Origin: Adlercreutzia wanghongyangiae
GTDB lineage: Bacteria; Actinomycetota; Coriobacteriia; Coriobacteriales; Eggerthellaceae
Direction of reading: 5' to 3'
Assembly: GCF_035989245.1 (NCBI RefSeq)
Contig: NZ_JAYMFF010000006.1
Location: forward strand, 33,121-97,120
Length of the DNA stretch: 64,000 bases
Positions 15,343 through 24,645 of the stretch are shown in pieces (the first letter of the stretch is position 1; every line of letters starts with the position of its first letter). The translations under genes were made by a program, and so were the position numbers. A model generated the notes under the pieces. It did no database searches, had not been told where the DNA came from, and worked only from the letters and a program-made list of their open reading frames with translations.

Positions 15343-17007
15343 TCAACGAGCCAGGCGAATGCGGAAGTTGCGGCCGCTCTGCTCCAGGGCATAGGGGCCG
15401 GCTGCGGCCATGTACTGGCGCATCTGGGGATAACCCAAGTCGCGCACCTTGAAGTCCTTGAACTGGGCGCGCAGACGATCGGTGATGGTGGAGAGCATGA
15501 TGCCCTCGTCGCCGGCCTCCGTCACCAAGTGGAGAATGTAGCCCGCCGGCGTGGACGTATCGGGCGCCGCCGCCTTCGCCGACCGCTTGGCCGTCGTCTT
15601 CCCGGCAGCCTTCGGCACGGCCGCTGTCTTCGCCTTGGACGAGGACCGCCCCTTCGCGGCGGCCTTCCCCTTCGCGCTGCCCTTCGGCTGCGATGGCTCG
15701 GAGCTCTCCTGATCGGCCGGCGTCTCCCCCGTCGCGGAAGCCTTCTTCTCAGTTGTCTTTGCCTTGGCGGTCTTGTCGGTCTTGGCGGTTTTAGCGGTCT
15801 TGGCAGTTTTGGTGGGTTTGTCGGCTTTCGCGGACTTCGAAGGCGCCTCTTCCGTCTTCGAATCGAGCACCTTCTCCGCGGCGGCCTCTTCCGAATCATC
15901 GGCCTTCGGGCCACGCTTCTCGGCCGGCGCCTCCTGATCCTTCTTTTCCTGCTTCGCCTTGCGCTCGGCGCGGGCACGGCGGCCCGGCTTCACGTCGGCC
16001 TTCTCGGCTGGTGCCGCAACGGCCTGGGCCTCCGGCGCCTCCTCCGCGGCGGCTTCCTGGGCCGCCTCGGCCGTCGGCTGGGGAAGCGCGGCCACCGGGG
16101 CGTTCTCCCCCTCGGTCAGCGCCGCGGGTTTCGCGGCCACCCGGCGCGTGCCCCGATGGCTGCGCGAACGCCGCGACGGCTTGGAAGCGCCCTCGTCTTC
16201 GGCGGCCGCCTCGGACGCCCGCTCGCCCGTACGCTCCGCCGCGCGCTCCGCCGGACGCTCCGCGGCGCGCTCGCCACCCTTGTCGTCGGGTGCATCGGAC
16301 AACTCCACGGTCACCGAGCTGTGGTCCTTGGTAATGCGCACCCGCGTGAACTCCTCAAGCAGCTTCGAGAGCAGGTTGGTGCCGTAGCTGCGCACATCGA
16401 AGTCGGGGTAGCGCTTCTGCAGGCGGCTGCCGATCTCGCCCAGGCCGGTGGATTTCCCGTTGTTCTGATTGTCGGTGATGATGTCCACCACCGCCTGCTC
16501 CACCGCGTCCTTCGGCACCTCGTTGCCGCCCCCGTTGCGCTCGCGCTTGTTCTGCACCAGAAGCTCCAGCGTGGTGAACACGTCGCAGGCGCGGCGGAAG
16601 GGCACCGGGGTCTTCTTCTCTCCCATGCCGATGACCGTGCGGCCGCTCTCGCGCAGGCGGCTGGCCAGGCGCGTGAAGTCGGAATCGCTCGATACCAGGC
16701 AGAAGCCGTCCACGTTGTCGGTGTACAGAAGGTCCATGGCGTCGATGATCATGGCCGAATCGGTGGCGTTCTTGCCCTGGGTGTAGCCGAACTGCTGGAT
16801 GGGCGTGATGGAGTTCTCCAACAAGGCGTCCTTCCATTTGGAATGCAGGGTGAGCGTCCAGTCGCCGTAAATGCGCTTGATGGTGACGGTGCCGTACTTC
16901 GACAGCTCGTTCAGAATAGGCTTGATGTAGCGGGACGACACGTTATCGGCATCGATGAGCAGCGCGAAGCGCTTGTCGGAGGTTTCGCTGAGGGGTTTGG
17001 GTTCCAT
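15343..17007 (-). CDS. NYN-domain protein with OST-HTH/LOTUS domains
   Basis: Residues ~12-150 form a NYN (PIN-like) nuclease domain: LLIDADNVS, KNATDSAMIIDAMDLLY and LVSSDSDFTRLA supply the acidic metal site. Residues ~170-245 form a first winged OST-HTH domain (LGEIGSRLQKRYPDFDVRSYG), and the C-terminus a second one (IMLSTITDRLRAQFKDFKVRDLGYPQ). Between them lies a ~230-residue Lys/Ala/Glu-rich linker with TAKTAKTAKT-like repeats. This Limkain-b1-like layout suggests RNA binding and cleavage; the target is unknown. The linker has low complexity and may vary between strains. The ATG at 17007 has a GGA-rich site upstream. Confidence 0.85.
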   Translation of the reverse strand: MEPKPLSETSDKRFALLIDADNVSSRYIKPILNELSKYGTVTIKRIYGDWTLTLHSKWKDALLENSITPIQQFGYTQGKNATDSAMIIDAMDLLYTDNVDGFCLVSSDSDFTRLASRLRESGRTVIGMGEKKTPVPFRRACDVFTTLELLVQNKRERNGGGNEVPKDAVEQAVVDIITDNQNNGKSTGLGEIGSRLQKRYPDFDVRSYGTNLLSKLLEEFTRVRITKDHSSVTVELSDAPDDKGGERAAERPAERAAERTGERASEAAAEDEGASKPSRRSRSHRGTRRVAAKPAALTEGENAPVAALPQPTAEAAQEAAAEEAPEAQAVAAPAEKADVKPGRRARAERKAKQEKKDQEAPAEKRGPKADDSEEAAAEKVLDSKTEEAPSKSAKADKPTKTAKTAKTAKTDKTAKAKTTEKKASATGETPADQESSEPSQPKGSAKGKAAAKGRSSSKAKTAAVPKAAGKTTAKRSAKAAAPDTSTPAGYILHLVTEAGDEGIMLSTITDRLRAQFKDFKVRDLGYPQMRQYMAAAGPYALEQSGRNFRIRLAR

Positions 17008-17118
17008 AGGTACGTCCTTGGAGGAATCTGGGCTGGAAAGCCGGTCGTCTCGGGGAAGAGCTTATTCGGTTGGGCCTTGCGCCAGGCACGCTCTTCTTGA
17101 AAGACCCGGATATGAAAA

Positions 17119-17136
17119 GAACCCCGTGCGGGGTTC
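17119..17136 (-). terminator. Terminator of tRNA-Lys
   Basis: GAACCCC / GGGGTTC stem with a 4 nt loop and TTTTC downstream on the minus strand. Confidence 0.88.
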
Positions 17137-17149
17137 CTCAGATTTCAAA

Positions 17150-17225
17150 TGGTGCTCCGTGAAGGACTCGAACCTTCGACCTTGGGATTAAGAGTCCCCT
17201 GCTCTACCAACTAAGCTAACGGAGC
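17150..17225 (-). tRNA. tRNA-Lys (CTT)
   Basis: Acceptor GCTCCGT/ACGGAGC, anticodon loop CTCTTAA (anticodon CTT), GGTTCGAGT T-loop and encoded CCA. Confidence 0.95.
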
Positions 17226-17304
17226 ACATAGTGCCTGCGCAAAAGCGCTTGAATATTTTAGACCAACTCGCAGCGTTGCGCAAGACCTAAATTTTCAAGC
17301 GCGC

Positions 17305-17382
17305 TGGGGTGGATGATGGGACTCGAACCCACGATCTCCAGAGCCACAATCTGGCGCCTTAGCCAACTAGGCCACACCCACC
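17305..17382 (-). tRNA. tRNA-His (GTG)
   Basis: Anticodon loop TTGTGGC (GTG), acceptor GTGGGTG/CATCCAC, encoded CCA and the extra 5' G (position 17382) typical of tRNA-His opposite a C discriminator. Confidence 0.95.
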
Positions 17383-17431
17383 ATTTCGCGCAAGGATGAA
17401 TTATAGGGCTCGTGGGGCAGATGCGCAAGAA

Positions 17432-18184
17432 CTATTTTTCGCATGCCGTTCCCACGCCTCGGACGGCCGTTCCCCCGCCGGCAATATCGCGCACCACTTC
17501 CCCGCCCAGGATGAGGCCCGCCACCGACGGCACGAAGGCCACCGAGCCAGGTGCTGGCCGCACACCGCCCTTGACGCGCTCGGCATCGGGCGCGCCAGCC
17601 CGGGGCGGCTCGGTCGAGTACACCACCTTCAAGGCCGGAATGCCCCGGCGACGCAACTCGCGGCGCATGACACGCGCCAGGGGATCCACCGAGGTCTCGT
17701 AGATATCGGCCACGCGAAACGCCGTAGGATCCAGCTTGTTGCCCGCGCCCATGCTGGAGACGATGGGCGTGCCGGTCGCGCAAGCCGCTTCAACGAGTGC
17801 GATCTTCGCGCTGACCGTATCCACGGCGTCGATCACGTAGTCGTAGCTCGCGAAATCGAATTGCGGTGCCGTCTCGGGCAGGAAGAAGCACTGGTGGGTT
17901 TCCACCGCGCACGACGGATTGATGGAACGCACGCGCTCGGCAGCCACCTCCACCTTGGGGCGTCCCACCGCGTCCAGTACGGCGATAATCTGGCGGTTCA
18001 GATTCGTGGCATCCACCACATCGCTGTCGATGAGGTCCAGGGCACCCACTCCGCTGCGGGCAAGGGCCTCCACGGCATAGCCGCCCACGCCGCCCACGCC
18101 GAACACGGCCACCTGGGATGCGGCCAGCCGCGCGAGGCCCTCGTCGCCGAGCAGCAGTCGGGTTCGTGCGAAAATGTCGTCCAT
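17432..18184 (-). CDS. tcdA: tRNA threonylcarbamoyladenosine dehydratase (ThiF/E1-like)
   Basis: Cyclises the t6A37 modification of ANN-decoding tRNAs to ct6A using ATP. The 250-residue protein has the E1-like nucleotide fold: VAVFGVGGVGGYAVEALARSG at residues ~26-46, DSDVVDATNLNRQ, and GRPKVEVAAERV with the adenylation-site residues. DAVDTVSAKIALV and SSMGAGNKLDPT match the TcdA/CsdL subgroup rather than ThiF or MoeB. GGGAGG precedes the ATG at 18184. Confidence 0.9.
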   Translation of the reverse strand: MDDIFARTRLLLGDEGLARLAASQVAVFGVGGVGGYAVEALARSGVGALDLIDSDVVDATNLNRQIIAVLDAVGRPKVEVAAERVRSINPSCAVETHQCFFLPETAPQFDFASYDYVIDAVDTVSAKIALVEAACATGTPIVSSMGAGNKLDPTAFRVADIYETSVDPLARVMRRELRRRGIPALKVVYSTEPPRAGAPDAERVKGGVRPAPGSVAFVPSVAGLILGGEVVRDIAGGGTAVRGVGTACEK

Positions 18185-18450
18185 GATGCCTCCCTTGCCG
18201 ACCGCCGCGGCACAACCTCGAGTCGCCTGCCTCGCCCTTCCGGCCCGGCATCCCCGCTTATCCCAAAGACGGGCCGAGAGTCTATTATGCCAAAACAGCG
18301 CCTTAGGGCCGCACGAGCCGCCCCTTCGGCCCGAATATCACCACATCGTACGGAAGCGACCGGAACAATTTGCCGCCATTTTCTCGCAACAAGTTCGTGT
18401 AAATCGCGTTACGGTAGACGCAAAGCGTTTTCCCGCCGAAGGAGCAGCCC

Positions 18451-19533
18451 ATGAACATCCCGTCCCGCATCACCCGCCGCGCGAGCGCCCTATTCGCGGC
18501 CGCAGTCCTCGCCTGCGTCCTCGGCGGCTGCAGCGCAGCAGACGACACACCCACCGAGTTGGCCGATACTGGCAGCGTTGAGCAAGCTGCTCCCGCCCCC
18601 GATGCTCCCGCGAGCAGCGCGCCTGCGGAAGCCGAGACGCCCGACGCGCCCCCCGAGCCGACGGTGGAGGCGCCGACGGTCGATCTGGCCGCCATTCCCG
18701 CCTACGACGGCAATCCCTATGTTTACGTGAACGACGGCGAGCCCGTTTTCACCGACGACCAGCGCGCATCCGCACCGGGCACCGAGTTCTACGGAGAGCT
18801 GGACGACCTCGGGCGTTGCACCGGCACCTTCGCAGTCGTAGGCGCCGAGACTATGCCCACCGAGGAGCGCGGCAGCATCGGCGAGGTGAAGCCCACGGGC
18901 TGGCAGATGGCCAAATACGAGTTCGTGGACGGAAAGTACCTCTACAACCGCTGCCATCTGCTCGGTTTCCAGCTGACGGGCGAGAACGCCAACACCGCCA
19001 ATCTCATCACGGGCACGCGCTACCTGAACATCGAGGGCATGCTGCCCTTCGAGAACGCCGTGGCCGACTACGTGCAGGCCACGGGCAACCACGTGCTCAT
19101 GGCCGTTGTGCCGTTGTTCGAAGGCGACGAGCTGGTGGCCCGCGGCGTATGCATGATGGCGGAGTCGGTGGAAGACGGCGGCGACGGCGTGAGCTTCAAC
19201 GTGTTCTGCTACAACGTGCAGCCGGGCGTGACCATCGATTACGCCACCGGCGACAACCACCTCGACGGCACCATCGAGGGCACTCCCCTGCCCGACGTGT
19301 CGGGTGCTCCCGAAGCGTCCGCCGGCAACGCAGCCGCATCGTCGGCCGATGCGAGCGCCGATACCGGCAAGGGCACCGCAGAATACGTGCTGAACACCAA
19401 CTCGAAGAAGTTCCATGTACCCAGCTGCTCGTCGGTGAAGCAGATGAAGGATGCCAACCGCCAGGACGTGAAGGACACCCGCGAGAACATCGTCAACCAG
19501 GGCTACGACCCCTGCAAGCGCTGCAACCCGTAG
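18451..19533 (+). CDS. Secreted DNA/RNA non-specific nuclease, lipoprotein, with C-terminal Cys motif
   Basis: A signal peptide ends in the lipobox LGGC (Cys about residue 27), so the protein should be lipid-anchored outside. A Pro/Ala-rich spacer follows. Residues ~85-275 are a DNA/RNA non-specific endonuclease domain of the streptococcal DNase type; YNRCHLLGFQL replaces the classic DRGH and NLITGTRYLN supplies the Mg-site Asn. The last ~50 residues (YVLNTNSKKFHVPSCSSVKQM, then GYDPCKRCNP) form the small Cys/His module often joined to such nucleases. Likely roles are nutrient scavenging or attack on extracellular DNA. It is a monocistronic gene. Confidence 0.86.
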   Translation: MNIPSRITRRASALFAAAVLACVLGGCSAADDTPTELADTGSVEQAAPAPDAPASSAPAEAETPDAPPEPTVEAPTVDLAAIPAYDGNPYVYVNDGEPVFTDDQRASAPGTEFYGELDDLGRCTGTFAVVGAETMPTEERGSIGEVKPTGWQMAKYEFVDGKYLYNRCHLLGFQLTGENANTANLITGTRYLNIEGMLPFENAVADYVQATGNHVLMAVVPLFEGDELVARGVCMMAESVEDGGDGVSFNVFCYNVQPGVTIDYATGDNHLDGTIEGTPLPDVSGAPEASAGNAAASSADASADTGKGTAEYVLNTNSKKFHVPSCSSVKQMKDANRQDVKDTRENIVNQGYDPCKRCNP

Positions 19534-19579
19534 GAACCCGAAAGCCACGAGCCTTCACAGCCCGCGCCTCTCGCATTCA

Positions 19580-19720
19580 CGGGCGACCTGAAGGTCGCCC
19601 CTACGGGGTCCTCGGGTGCATCAAAGCGCTTCGCCGCCCCAGCGACCGCCAGCCTTTCCGCAGGGGCGGGCTTCAGCCCGCCCGCAAGTTCCGTAGGGGC
19701 GGGCTTCAGCCCGCCCGCAA
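19580..19720. repeat. Three GTAGGGG-type hairpin repeats after the nuclease gene
   Basis: Copies at 19580-19608, 19657-19687 and 19690-19720; the last two are direct copies of GGGGCGGGCTTCAGCCCGCC separated by a few bases. Same family as at 12993 and 63792. Confidence 0.85.
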
Positions 19721-19742
19721 GCGGAGCCCCCCCGAACGCAAA

Positions 19743-19769
19743 AAGACCCCGCTGTAACAGCGGGGTCTT
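19743..19769 (-). terminator. Terminator of the CAT-anticodon tRNA
   Basis: Perfect 12 bp stem AAGACCCCGCTG / CAGCGGGGTCTT with a 3 nt loop, then TTTTTG on the minus strand. It may also stop transcription from the plus-strand nuclease gene. Confidence 0.9.
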
Positions 19770-19778
19770 CTCATTTCG

Positions 19779-19853
19779 TGGTAGGGCCGCCCGGATTCGA
19801 ACCGAGAACCAAGGGATTATGAGTCCCCTGCTCCACCGTTGAGCTACAGCCCC
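19779..19853 (-). tRNA. tRNA with CAT anticodon (elongator Met or Ile2)
   Basis: Cloverleaf with anticodon loop CTCATAA and encoded CCA. The anticodon stem lacks the three G-C pairs of initiator tRNA. Whether C34 is changed to lysidine (Ile2) cannot be decided by eye. Confidence 0.85.
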
Positions 19854-19901
19854 ATGAAGTGCGCCAGCTATTCTAGCGCAAGTGCGCCGTGCTCGCCAAA
19901 C

Positions 19902-21629
19902 CTACATCTTCACCGGAGCGGAAACGCCCAGCAAATTCAGGCTCAGCGCCAGCACGATGCGGGTGGCATCGCACAGGGCCAGACGGGCCGTCTGCACGTC
20001 GGCGTCGTCGGTGAGCACGTGGCAGTTGGTGTAGAACTGATGGAACAGCGCCGCCAGGTCCTGGGCGTAGTGCGTCAGGCGGAACGGCGCGCGGTCGCGG
20101 GCCGCCAGCGCGATGAGATTGCCGAAGTCGGCCATCTTGCGCATGAGGGCAAGCTCGGAGGGATGCGTCAGCGGCGAGAGGTCGCAGTTCTCGGGAACGA
20201 TCTTCTTCGCCAGCACGTCCATGGCCACCTCGCCGGTCTCGGCGGCCGCGGCGTCGGCCGGGTCGGCCGCCTTGCGCAGGATGGAGCAGATGCGCGCGTG
20301 GGCGTACTGCACATAGTACACCGGGTTCGAGGCGTCCTTCTTCTTCGCCACCTCGATGTCGAAGTCGATGGGCTGGTCGGCCGAGCGCGACAGCATCAGG
20401 TAGCGCGTGGCGTCCACACCCACCTCCTCGATGAGCTCCTCGAAGGTGACCATCTCGCCGGTGCGCTTGGACATGCGCACGGCCTTACCGTCGCGGAACA
20501 GGTTCACCAACTGCCCCAGCTGCACCTCCAGCGCGCCCGGCCAGCCCCAGGCCTCCAGCATGCACTCGCAGCGCTTGATGTAGCCGTGGTGATCGGCGCC
20601 CCACAGATCGATCAGGTGATCGAAGCCGCGCATCATCTTGTCGTAGTGGTAGGCCACGTCCGACATGAAGTAGGTGGCCTCGCCGTCGCCCTTGATGAGC
20701 ACGCGGTCCTTGTCGTCGCCCAGATCGGTGGAGCGGAACCACAGGGCGCCGTCCTTCTCGTACAGATAGCCCTTCTCGCGCATGGCGTCCAGCGAGCGGG
20801 ACACAGCACTCTGGCCGTTCTCGTCCTCGACGTACAGCGAGCGCTCGGAGAACCACTTGTCGAAGGTGGTGCCGAAACCGGCGAGCACGGCCTTCTGGTT
20901 GGCGAGGGTCTGCTCGTAGGCCATCTCGCGGAAGGCATCCACGCGCTCCTCGTCGGACACGTTCAGCCACTTGTCGCCGTCGCGGTCGATGATCTCCTGG
21001 GCGATGTCCTTCACATAGGCGCCGCCGTAGCAGGCCTCGGGCATCTCCACGTCGCGGCCGAGCAGCTGCTGGTAGCGCACGCTCACGGAGTTGCCGAACA
21101 CGTCCATCTGGTTGCCGTGGTCGTTGATGTAGTACTCCTCGTACACGTCGTAGCCGCCGTGGCGCATGACGCGCGCCATGGCATCGCCCAGCGACGCCCA
21201 GCGGCCGTGGCCCACGTGGAAGGGACCGGTGGGGTTAGCCGACACGTATTCCAAGTTCACGTAGCGCTCGCCCTCGGGGATGGTACCGCGACCGAAGTTC
21301 TCGGCCTCCTCGCGCACCTCGCGTACCACGTCCTGCAGCACCGCATCCGACAGGCGGATGTTGATGAAGCCCGGACCGGCGATCTCCACGGCGGCGATCA
21401 TGTCGTTGGCGGGAATGTGGTCCACGATGATCTGGGCCACCTCGCGGGGGTTCTTGCGGGCGAGCTTCGCGCAGCGCATGGCGACGGTGGAGGCCCAGTC
21501 GCCGTTGGCCTCGTCGCGCGGTCGCTCCAGGGCGGCTTCCGGGGTCTCCGTCAGCTCCAGGGAGCCGTCGGCACGGGCCGCCTCCAAAGCGGCGTCGATG
21601 ATCGCTTCGAGGGATTCACGAATTTCCAT
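19902..21629 (-). CDS. argS: Arginine--tRNA ligase
   Basis: Class I synthetase for tRNA-Arg, 575 residues. An N-terminal Add-1 domain is followed by VNLEYVSANPTGPFHVGHGR (spread over 124-143; HVGH at 138-141) and the KMSKS-like loop RMSKRTGEMVTFEEL; the C-terminal anticodon domain ends in LSLNLLGVSAPVKM, typical of ArgRS. The ATG at 21629 is chosen because the protein starts cleanly there (MEIRESLEAIIDAAL); the upstream frame is not conserved-looking. Confidence 0.96.
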   Translation of the reverse strand: MEIRESLEAIIDAALEAARADGSLELTETPEAALERPRDEANGDWASTVAMRCAKLARKNPREVAQIIVDHIPANDMIAAVEIAGPGFINIRLSDAVLQDVVREVREEAENFGRGTIPEGERYVNLEYVSANPTGPFHVGHGRWASLGDAMARVMRHGGYDVYEEYYINDHGNQMDVFGNSVSVRYQQLLGRDVEMPEACYGGAYVKDIAQEIIDRDGDKWLNVSDEERVDAFREMAYEQTLANQKAVLAGFGTTFDKWFSERSLYVEDENGQSAVSRSLDAMREKGYLYEKDGALWFRSTDLGDDKDRVLIKGDGEATYFMSDVAYHYDKMMRGFDHLIDLWGADHHGYIKRCECMLEAWGWPGALEVQLGQLVNLFRDGKAVRMSKRTGEMVTFEELIEEVGVDATRYLMLSRSADQPIDFDIEVAKKKDASNPVYYVQYAHARICSILRKAADPADAAAAETGEVAMDVLAKKIVPENCDLSPLTHPSELALMRKMADFGNLIALAARDRAPFRLTHYAQDLAALFHQFYTNCHVLTDDADVQTARLALCDATRIVLALSLNLLGVSAPVKM

Positions 21630-21737
21630 TGCTCTTTCTTCCTCTTCTGTGAGCCAGCTTTCTTCTCGCTGGCAGGCTGTGCCGTACCTGCCCGCGTCTA
21701 TAAGCCGCCATAATACCATGAAACCGCAGGAAAACAC

Positions 21738-21770
21738 AGAAGTACCCGAGCGCGATGCCCGGGTACTTCT
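21738..21770 (-). terminator. Terminator after the arcA-arcB-yfcC genes
   Basis: AGAAGTACCCG / CGGGTACTTCT stem of 11 bp; TTTT follows within a few bases on the minus strand. Confidence 0.85.
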
Positions 21771-21826
21771 GCGAACGGAGGCGCCGATAAAACTGCGCAT
21801 CCGCACAAAATGTCAGGCCGCGATGC

Positions 21827-23425
21827 CTAGGACAGAATCACCATGGCCGCGGTCAGGATGACGATGCATACGACGCCCAAGACCACGAACAGCTTGGCGC
21901 CGAACTTCAGCCAGGTGGAGTACTCCACCTTGGCCAGGGCCAGACCGCCCATGATGGCGCCGGAGGTCGGGGTGAACAGGTTCACAAGACCGTTGCCGGC
22001 GGAGTAGATCATGACCATGGTCTCGACCGAGAAGTTCAGCTGATGCGCCAGGCCGCCGAGAATCGGGATGGACACGGTGGCCATGCCCGACGACGACGGA
22101 ATGAGGAACGACAGCACGATGTAGAGCAAAAACGACAGGGGCGCGAAGACGATCGCCGACATGCCCGTGAGGGCCGCCGCGGCGTTGTTCAGGATCCACA
22201 TGTCCAGGCCGGTCTTGGCCATGAGCACGGTGATGGAGCGGGCCAGCGCGATGATCAGCACGACCGACATCATGTCGGCGGCGCCGTTGATGAAGGCCTT
22301 CACGAAGCGGCTCTCGGACACGCCGCCGATGATGCCGATGACCAGCGCCATCAGCAGGAACCAGGTGGAGGCCTCGTCGAAGTACCAGCTGCCCAGCGGC
22401 ACACCCGTGAGGAAGCTCGACCACGCGGGGGTCACTTCCTCCTCGGACACCGAGGTGGCCTCGATCGGCTCGGCCAGAACCGTCGTGGTGCCGTTGGCCT
22501 CGTCATAGGCGGCCGTGAGCTCGTCGCCGGTGACGACCGTGGTCACTTCCTCGGTGGTGGCGCCAGCGTCGAAGATGGTCACGCCCAGGTCGGCCCAGGG
22601 AATGAACGACACGATCATGATGACGAAGGTGAGTGCGAACACGATGAGCGACCACTTCTGGCGGCCGGTCATCTTCGGGTTGGCGGCGGCGTCGTTGTCG
22701 GCGCCCTCGGTCTCGGACTCCTTCATACCCCACTCGTCCATCATGGCCTGCTGCTCCTGCAGCGACAGGAAGGTGGAGCCCTTGTCGTCCTTCACCTTCT
22801 TGGCGTAGCGCATGACGAACACGATGGATATGGCCAGGGTGATGATCCACAGGATCAGGCCGAGCACGATGATGATGGCCTGGTTCACCGCGATGCCGAT
22901 GCCGGAAAGCGCGTCAACGGCCACGCCCACGGCAAACGGGTTCACCGTGGAGCCCAGAACACCGCAGCCGGCGCCCAGAAGCACCACGGCCGCGCCGGTC
23001 AGGCTGTCGAAGCCCGCGGCCACCATGGTTGCGGCCAACAGCAGGTAGAACGGAACCGTCTCCTCGCACATGCCGTAGGTGGTACCGCCGATGGAGAAGA
23101 TGAACATCAGAATGGGAATGAGCACCAGCTCGTTGCCCTTCAGCTTGTGAACAAGGGCCGCAATGCCGGCATCCAGCGCGCCGGTCTCGGTGATAATGCC
23201 GAGAAATCCGCCCAAGATCATAACGAACAGGCACACGCCGATGGCGTCCTGGAAGCCGAACACGGGGGCCGTAAGCACCTGGGACAAGGTGGCGCCCTGT
23301 ACGCCTTCCACGCCGCATGCGGACATGATGACAGTGATAACAGCGAGAACTACCAGGATGATCAGCAAGATGGTAAACGACGAGAGCGGCGCCCTCTTCT
23401 TCTTGCCCTTCTCAGCAGCTGCCAT
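21827..23425 (-). CDS. YfcC/ArcD-like membrane carrier (probable arginine/ornithine exchanger)
   Basis: A 532-residue membrane protein of the C4-dicarboxylate anaerobic carrier/YfcC superfamily. It has about 12-13 helices, with the repeated re-entrant-like segments FSIGGTTYGMCEE, GCGVLGSTVNPFAVG, FLIPSSSGMATVSIPI and NGLVNLFTPTSGAIMGG. A large loop (~residues 205-270 and ~290-360) is acidic. Position last in a cluster with arcA and arcB makes arginine:ornithine exchange the most likely job, as in other YfcC-type ArcD proteins; the substrate itself is inferred. AAAGGAGG precedes the ATG. Confidence 0.82.
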   Translation of the reverse strand: MAAAEKGKKKRAPLSSFTILLIILVVLAVITVIMSACGVEGVQGATLSQVLTAPVFGFQDAIGVCLFVMILGGFLGIITETGALDAGIAALVHKLKGNELVLIPILMFIFSIGGTTYGMCEETVPFYLLLAATMVAAGFDSLTGAAVVLLGAGCGVLGSTVNPFAVGVAVDALSGIGIAVNQAIIIVLGLILWIITLAISIVFVMRYAKKVKDDKGSTFLSLQEQQAMMDEWGMKESETEGADNDAAANPKMTGRQKWSLIVFALTFVIMIVSFIPWADLGVTIFDAGATTEEVTTVVTGDELTAAYDEANGTTTVLAEPIEATSVSEEEVTPAWSSFLTGVPLGSWYFDEASTWFLLMALVIGIIGGVSESRFVKAFINGAADMMSVVLIIALARSITVLMAKTGLDMWILNNAAAALTGMSAIVFAPLSFLLYIVLSFLIPSSSGMATVSIPILGGLAHQLNFSVETMVMIYSAGNGLVNLFTPTSGAIMGGLALAKVEYSTWLKFGAKLFVVLGVVCIVILTAAMVILS

Positions 23426-23535
23426 GGTTATCCCTCCTTTGTCGAGTGTCTGACAGAAACACCAGGGGCCGTGCGGCTATCCCTCCCGATTCCGCACGGC
23501 CCCGAGGCATCAAAGTATGTGCTGCGCGTATGCGG

Positions 23536-24531
23536 TTACTGCAGCGTGGCGTACATGACGGCCTTGATGGTGTGCATGCGGTTCTCGGCCTCGTCGAACA
23601 CCTTCGACTGCTTCGACTCGAACACCGCGTCCTCCACTTCCATCTCGGTCACGCCGAAGCGCTTCGCGATGTCGGCGCCGGTGGTGGTGTTGGTGTCGTG
23701 GAAGGCCGGCAGGCAGTGCAGGAAGATGGCGGTGGGCTTGGCCATGGCCATGATCTCGGTGGTCACGCGGTAGGGCGACAGCTGCTTGATGCGCTGCTCC
23801 CACACCTCGTCGGGCTCGCCCATGGACACCCACACGTCGGTGTAGATGACGTCGGCGTCGGTGGCAGCTTCCTTCACGTCCTCGGTGCACTTCACAGTGC
23901 AGCCGTTCTCAGCGGCGATCTGCTCGCAGGTCTTGATGAGGTCCTCGTCCATCCAGCAGTCCTTCGGACCGCAGCCGACGAAGTTCATGCCCAGCTTCGC
24001 GCACATGACCATGAGCGAGCGGCCCATGTTGTTCTTCAGGTCGCCGAAGAACACGAACTTCAGGCCCTTGATGTCGTAGTTGAAGTTCTCCTGCACGGTC
24101 AGCGCGTCGGCGAGCATCTGGGTGGGATGCCACATGTCGGTCAGGCCGTTCCACACCGGCACGCCGGCCTTGTCGGCGAGCTCTTCCACATCGGCCTGGT
24201 CGAAGCCGCGGAACTCGATGCCGTCGTAGAAGCGGCCGAGCACGCGGGCGGTGTCCTCGATGGACTCCTTCTTGCCCATCTGGGAGCTGCCGGGATCCAG
24301 GTAGGTCACGCCCATGCCGAGGTCCATGGCGCCGACCTCGAAGGCGCAGCGGGTGCGCGTGGAGGTCTTCTGGAACAGCAGAACGATGTTCTTGCCCTCC
24401 AGGTAGCGGTGCGGGGTGCCGGTGCGCTTGAGGTCCTTGAAGTTCTTGGAGAGCTTCAGCAGGTAGTCGATCTGATCGGTAGTGAAATCGAGAAGGCGCA
24501 GGTAGGACTGGCCAGAAAGATTCACGGGCAT
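23536..24531 (-). CDS. arcB: Ornithine carbamoyltransferase (catabolic)
   Basis: Interconverts citrulline + phosphate and ornithine + carbamoyl phosphate. The 331 residues carry the carbamoyl-phosphate loop STRTR at 57-61, the ornithine-side FLHCLPAFHD near residue 270, and DVWVSMGEP. The cluster with arginine deiminase and a carrier, and the long C-terminal segment, favour the catabolic ArcB role over the biosynthetic ArgF. It sits 114 bp after arcA and 110 bp before the carrier. No carbamate kinase gene (arcC) is in this cluster. Confidence 0.93.
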   Translation of the reverse strand: MPVNLSGQSYLRLLDFTTDQIDYLLKLSKNFKDLKRTGTPHRYLEGKNIVLLFQKTSTRTRCAFEVGAMDLGMGVTYLDPGSSQMGKKESIEDTARVLGRFYDGIEFRGFDQADVEELADKAGVPVWNGLTDMWHPTQMLADALTVQENFNYDIKGLKFVFFGDLKNNMGRSLMVMCAKLGMNFVGCGPKDCWMDEDLIKTCEQIAAENGCTVKCTEDVKEAATDADVIYTDVWVSMGEPDEVWEQRIKQLSPYRVTTEIMAMAKPTAIFLHCLPAFHDTNTTTGADIAKRFGVTEMEVEDAVFESKQSKVFDEAENRMHTIKAVMYATLQ

Positions 24532-24645
24532 AGTATTTCCTTTCGGTAGGGGCAGCGGGCAGAACGCCTGTTGCCGGGGATGGGGCGGCCGAGCTTGTGC
24601 CGGCCGCCCGTGACTTGCTTTATGCCGCAGCGGGCACGACGCGGA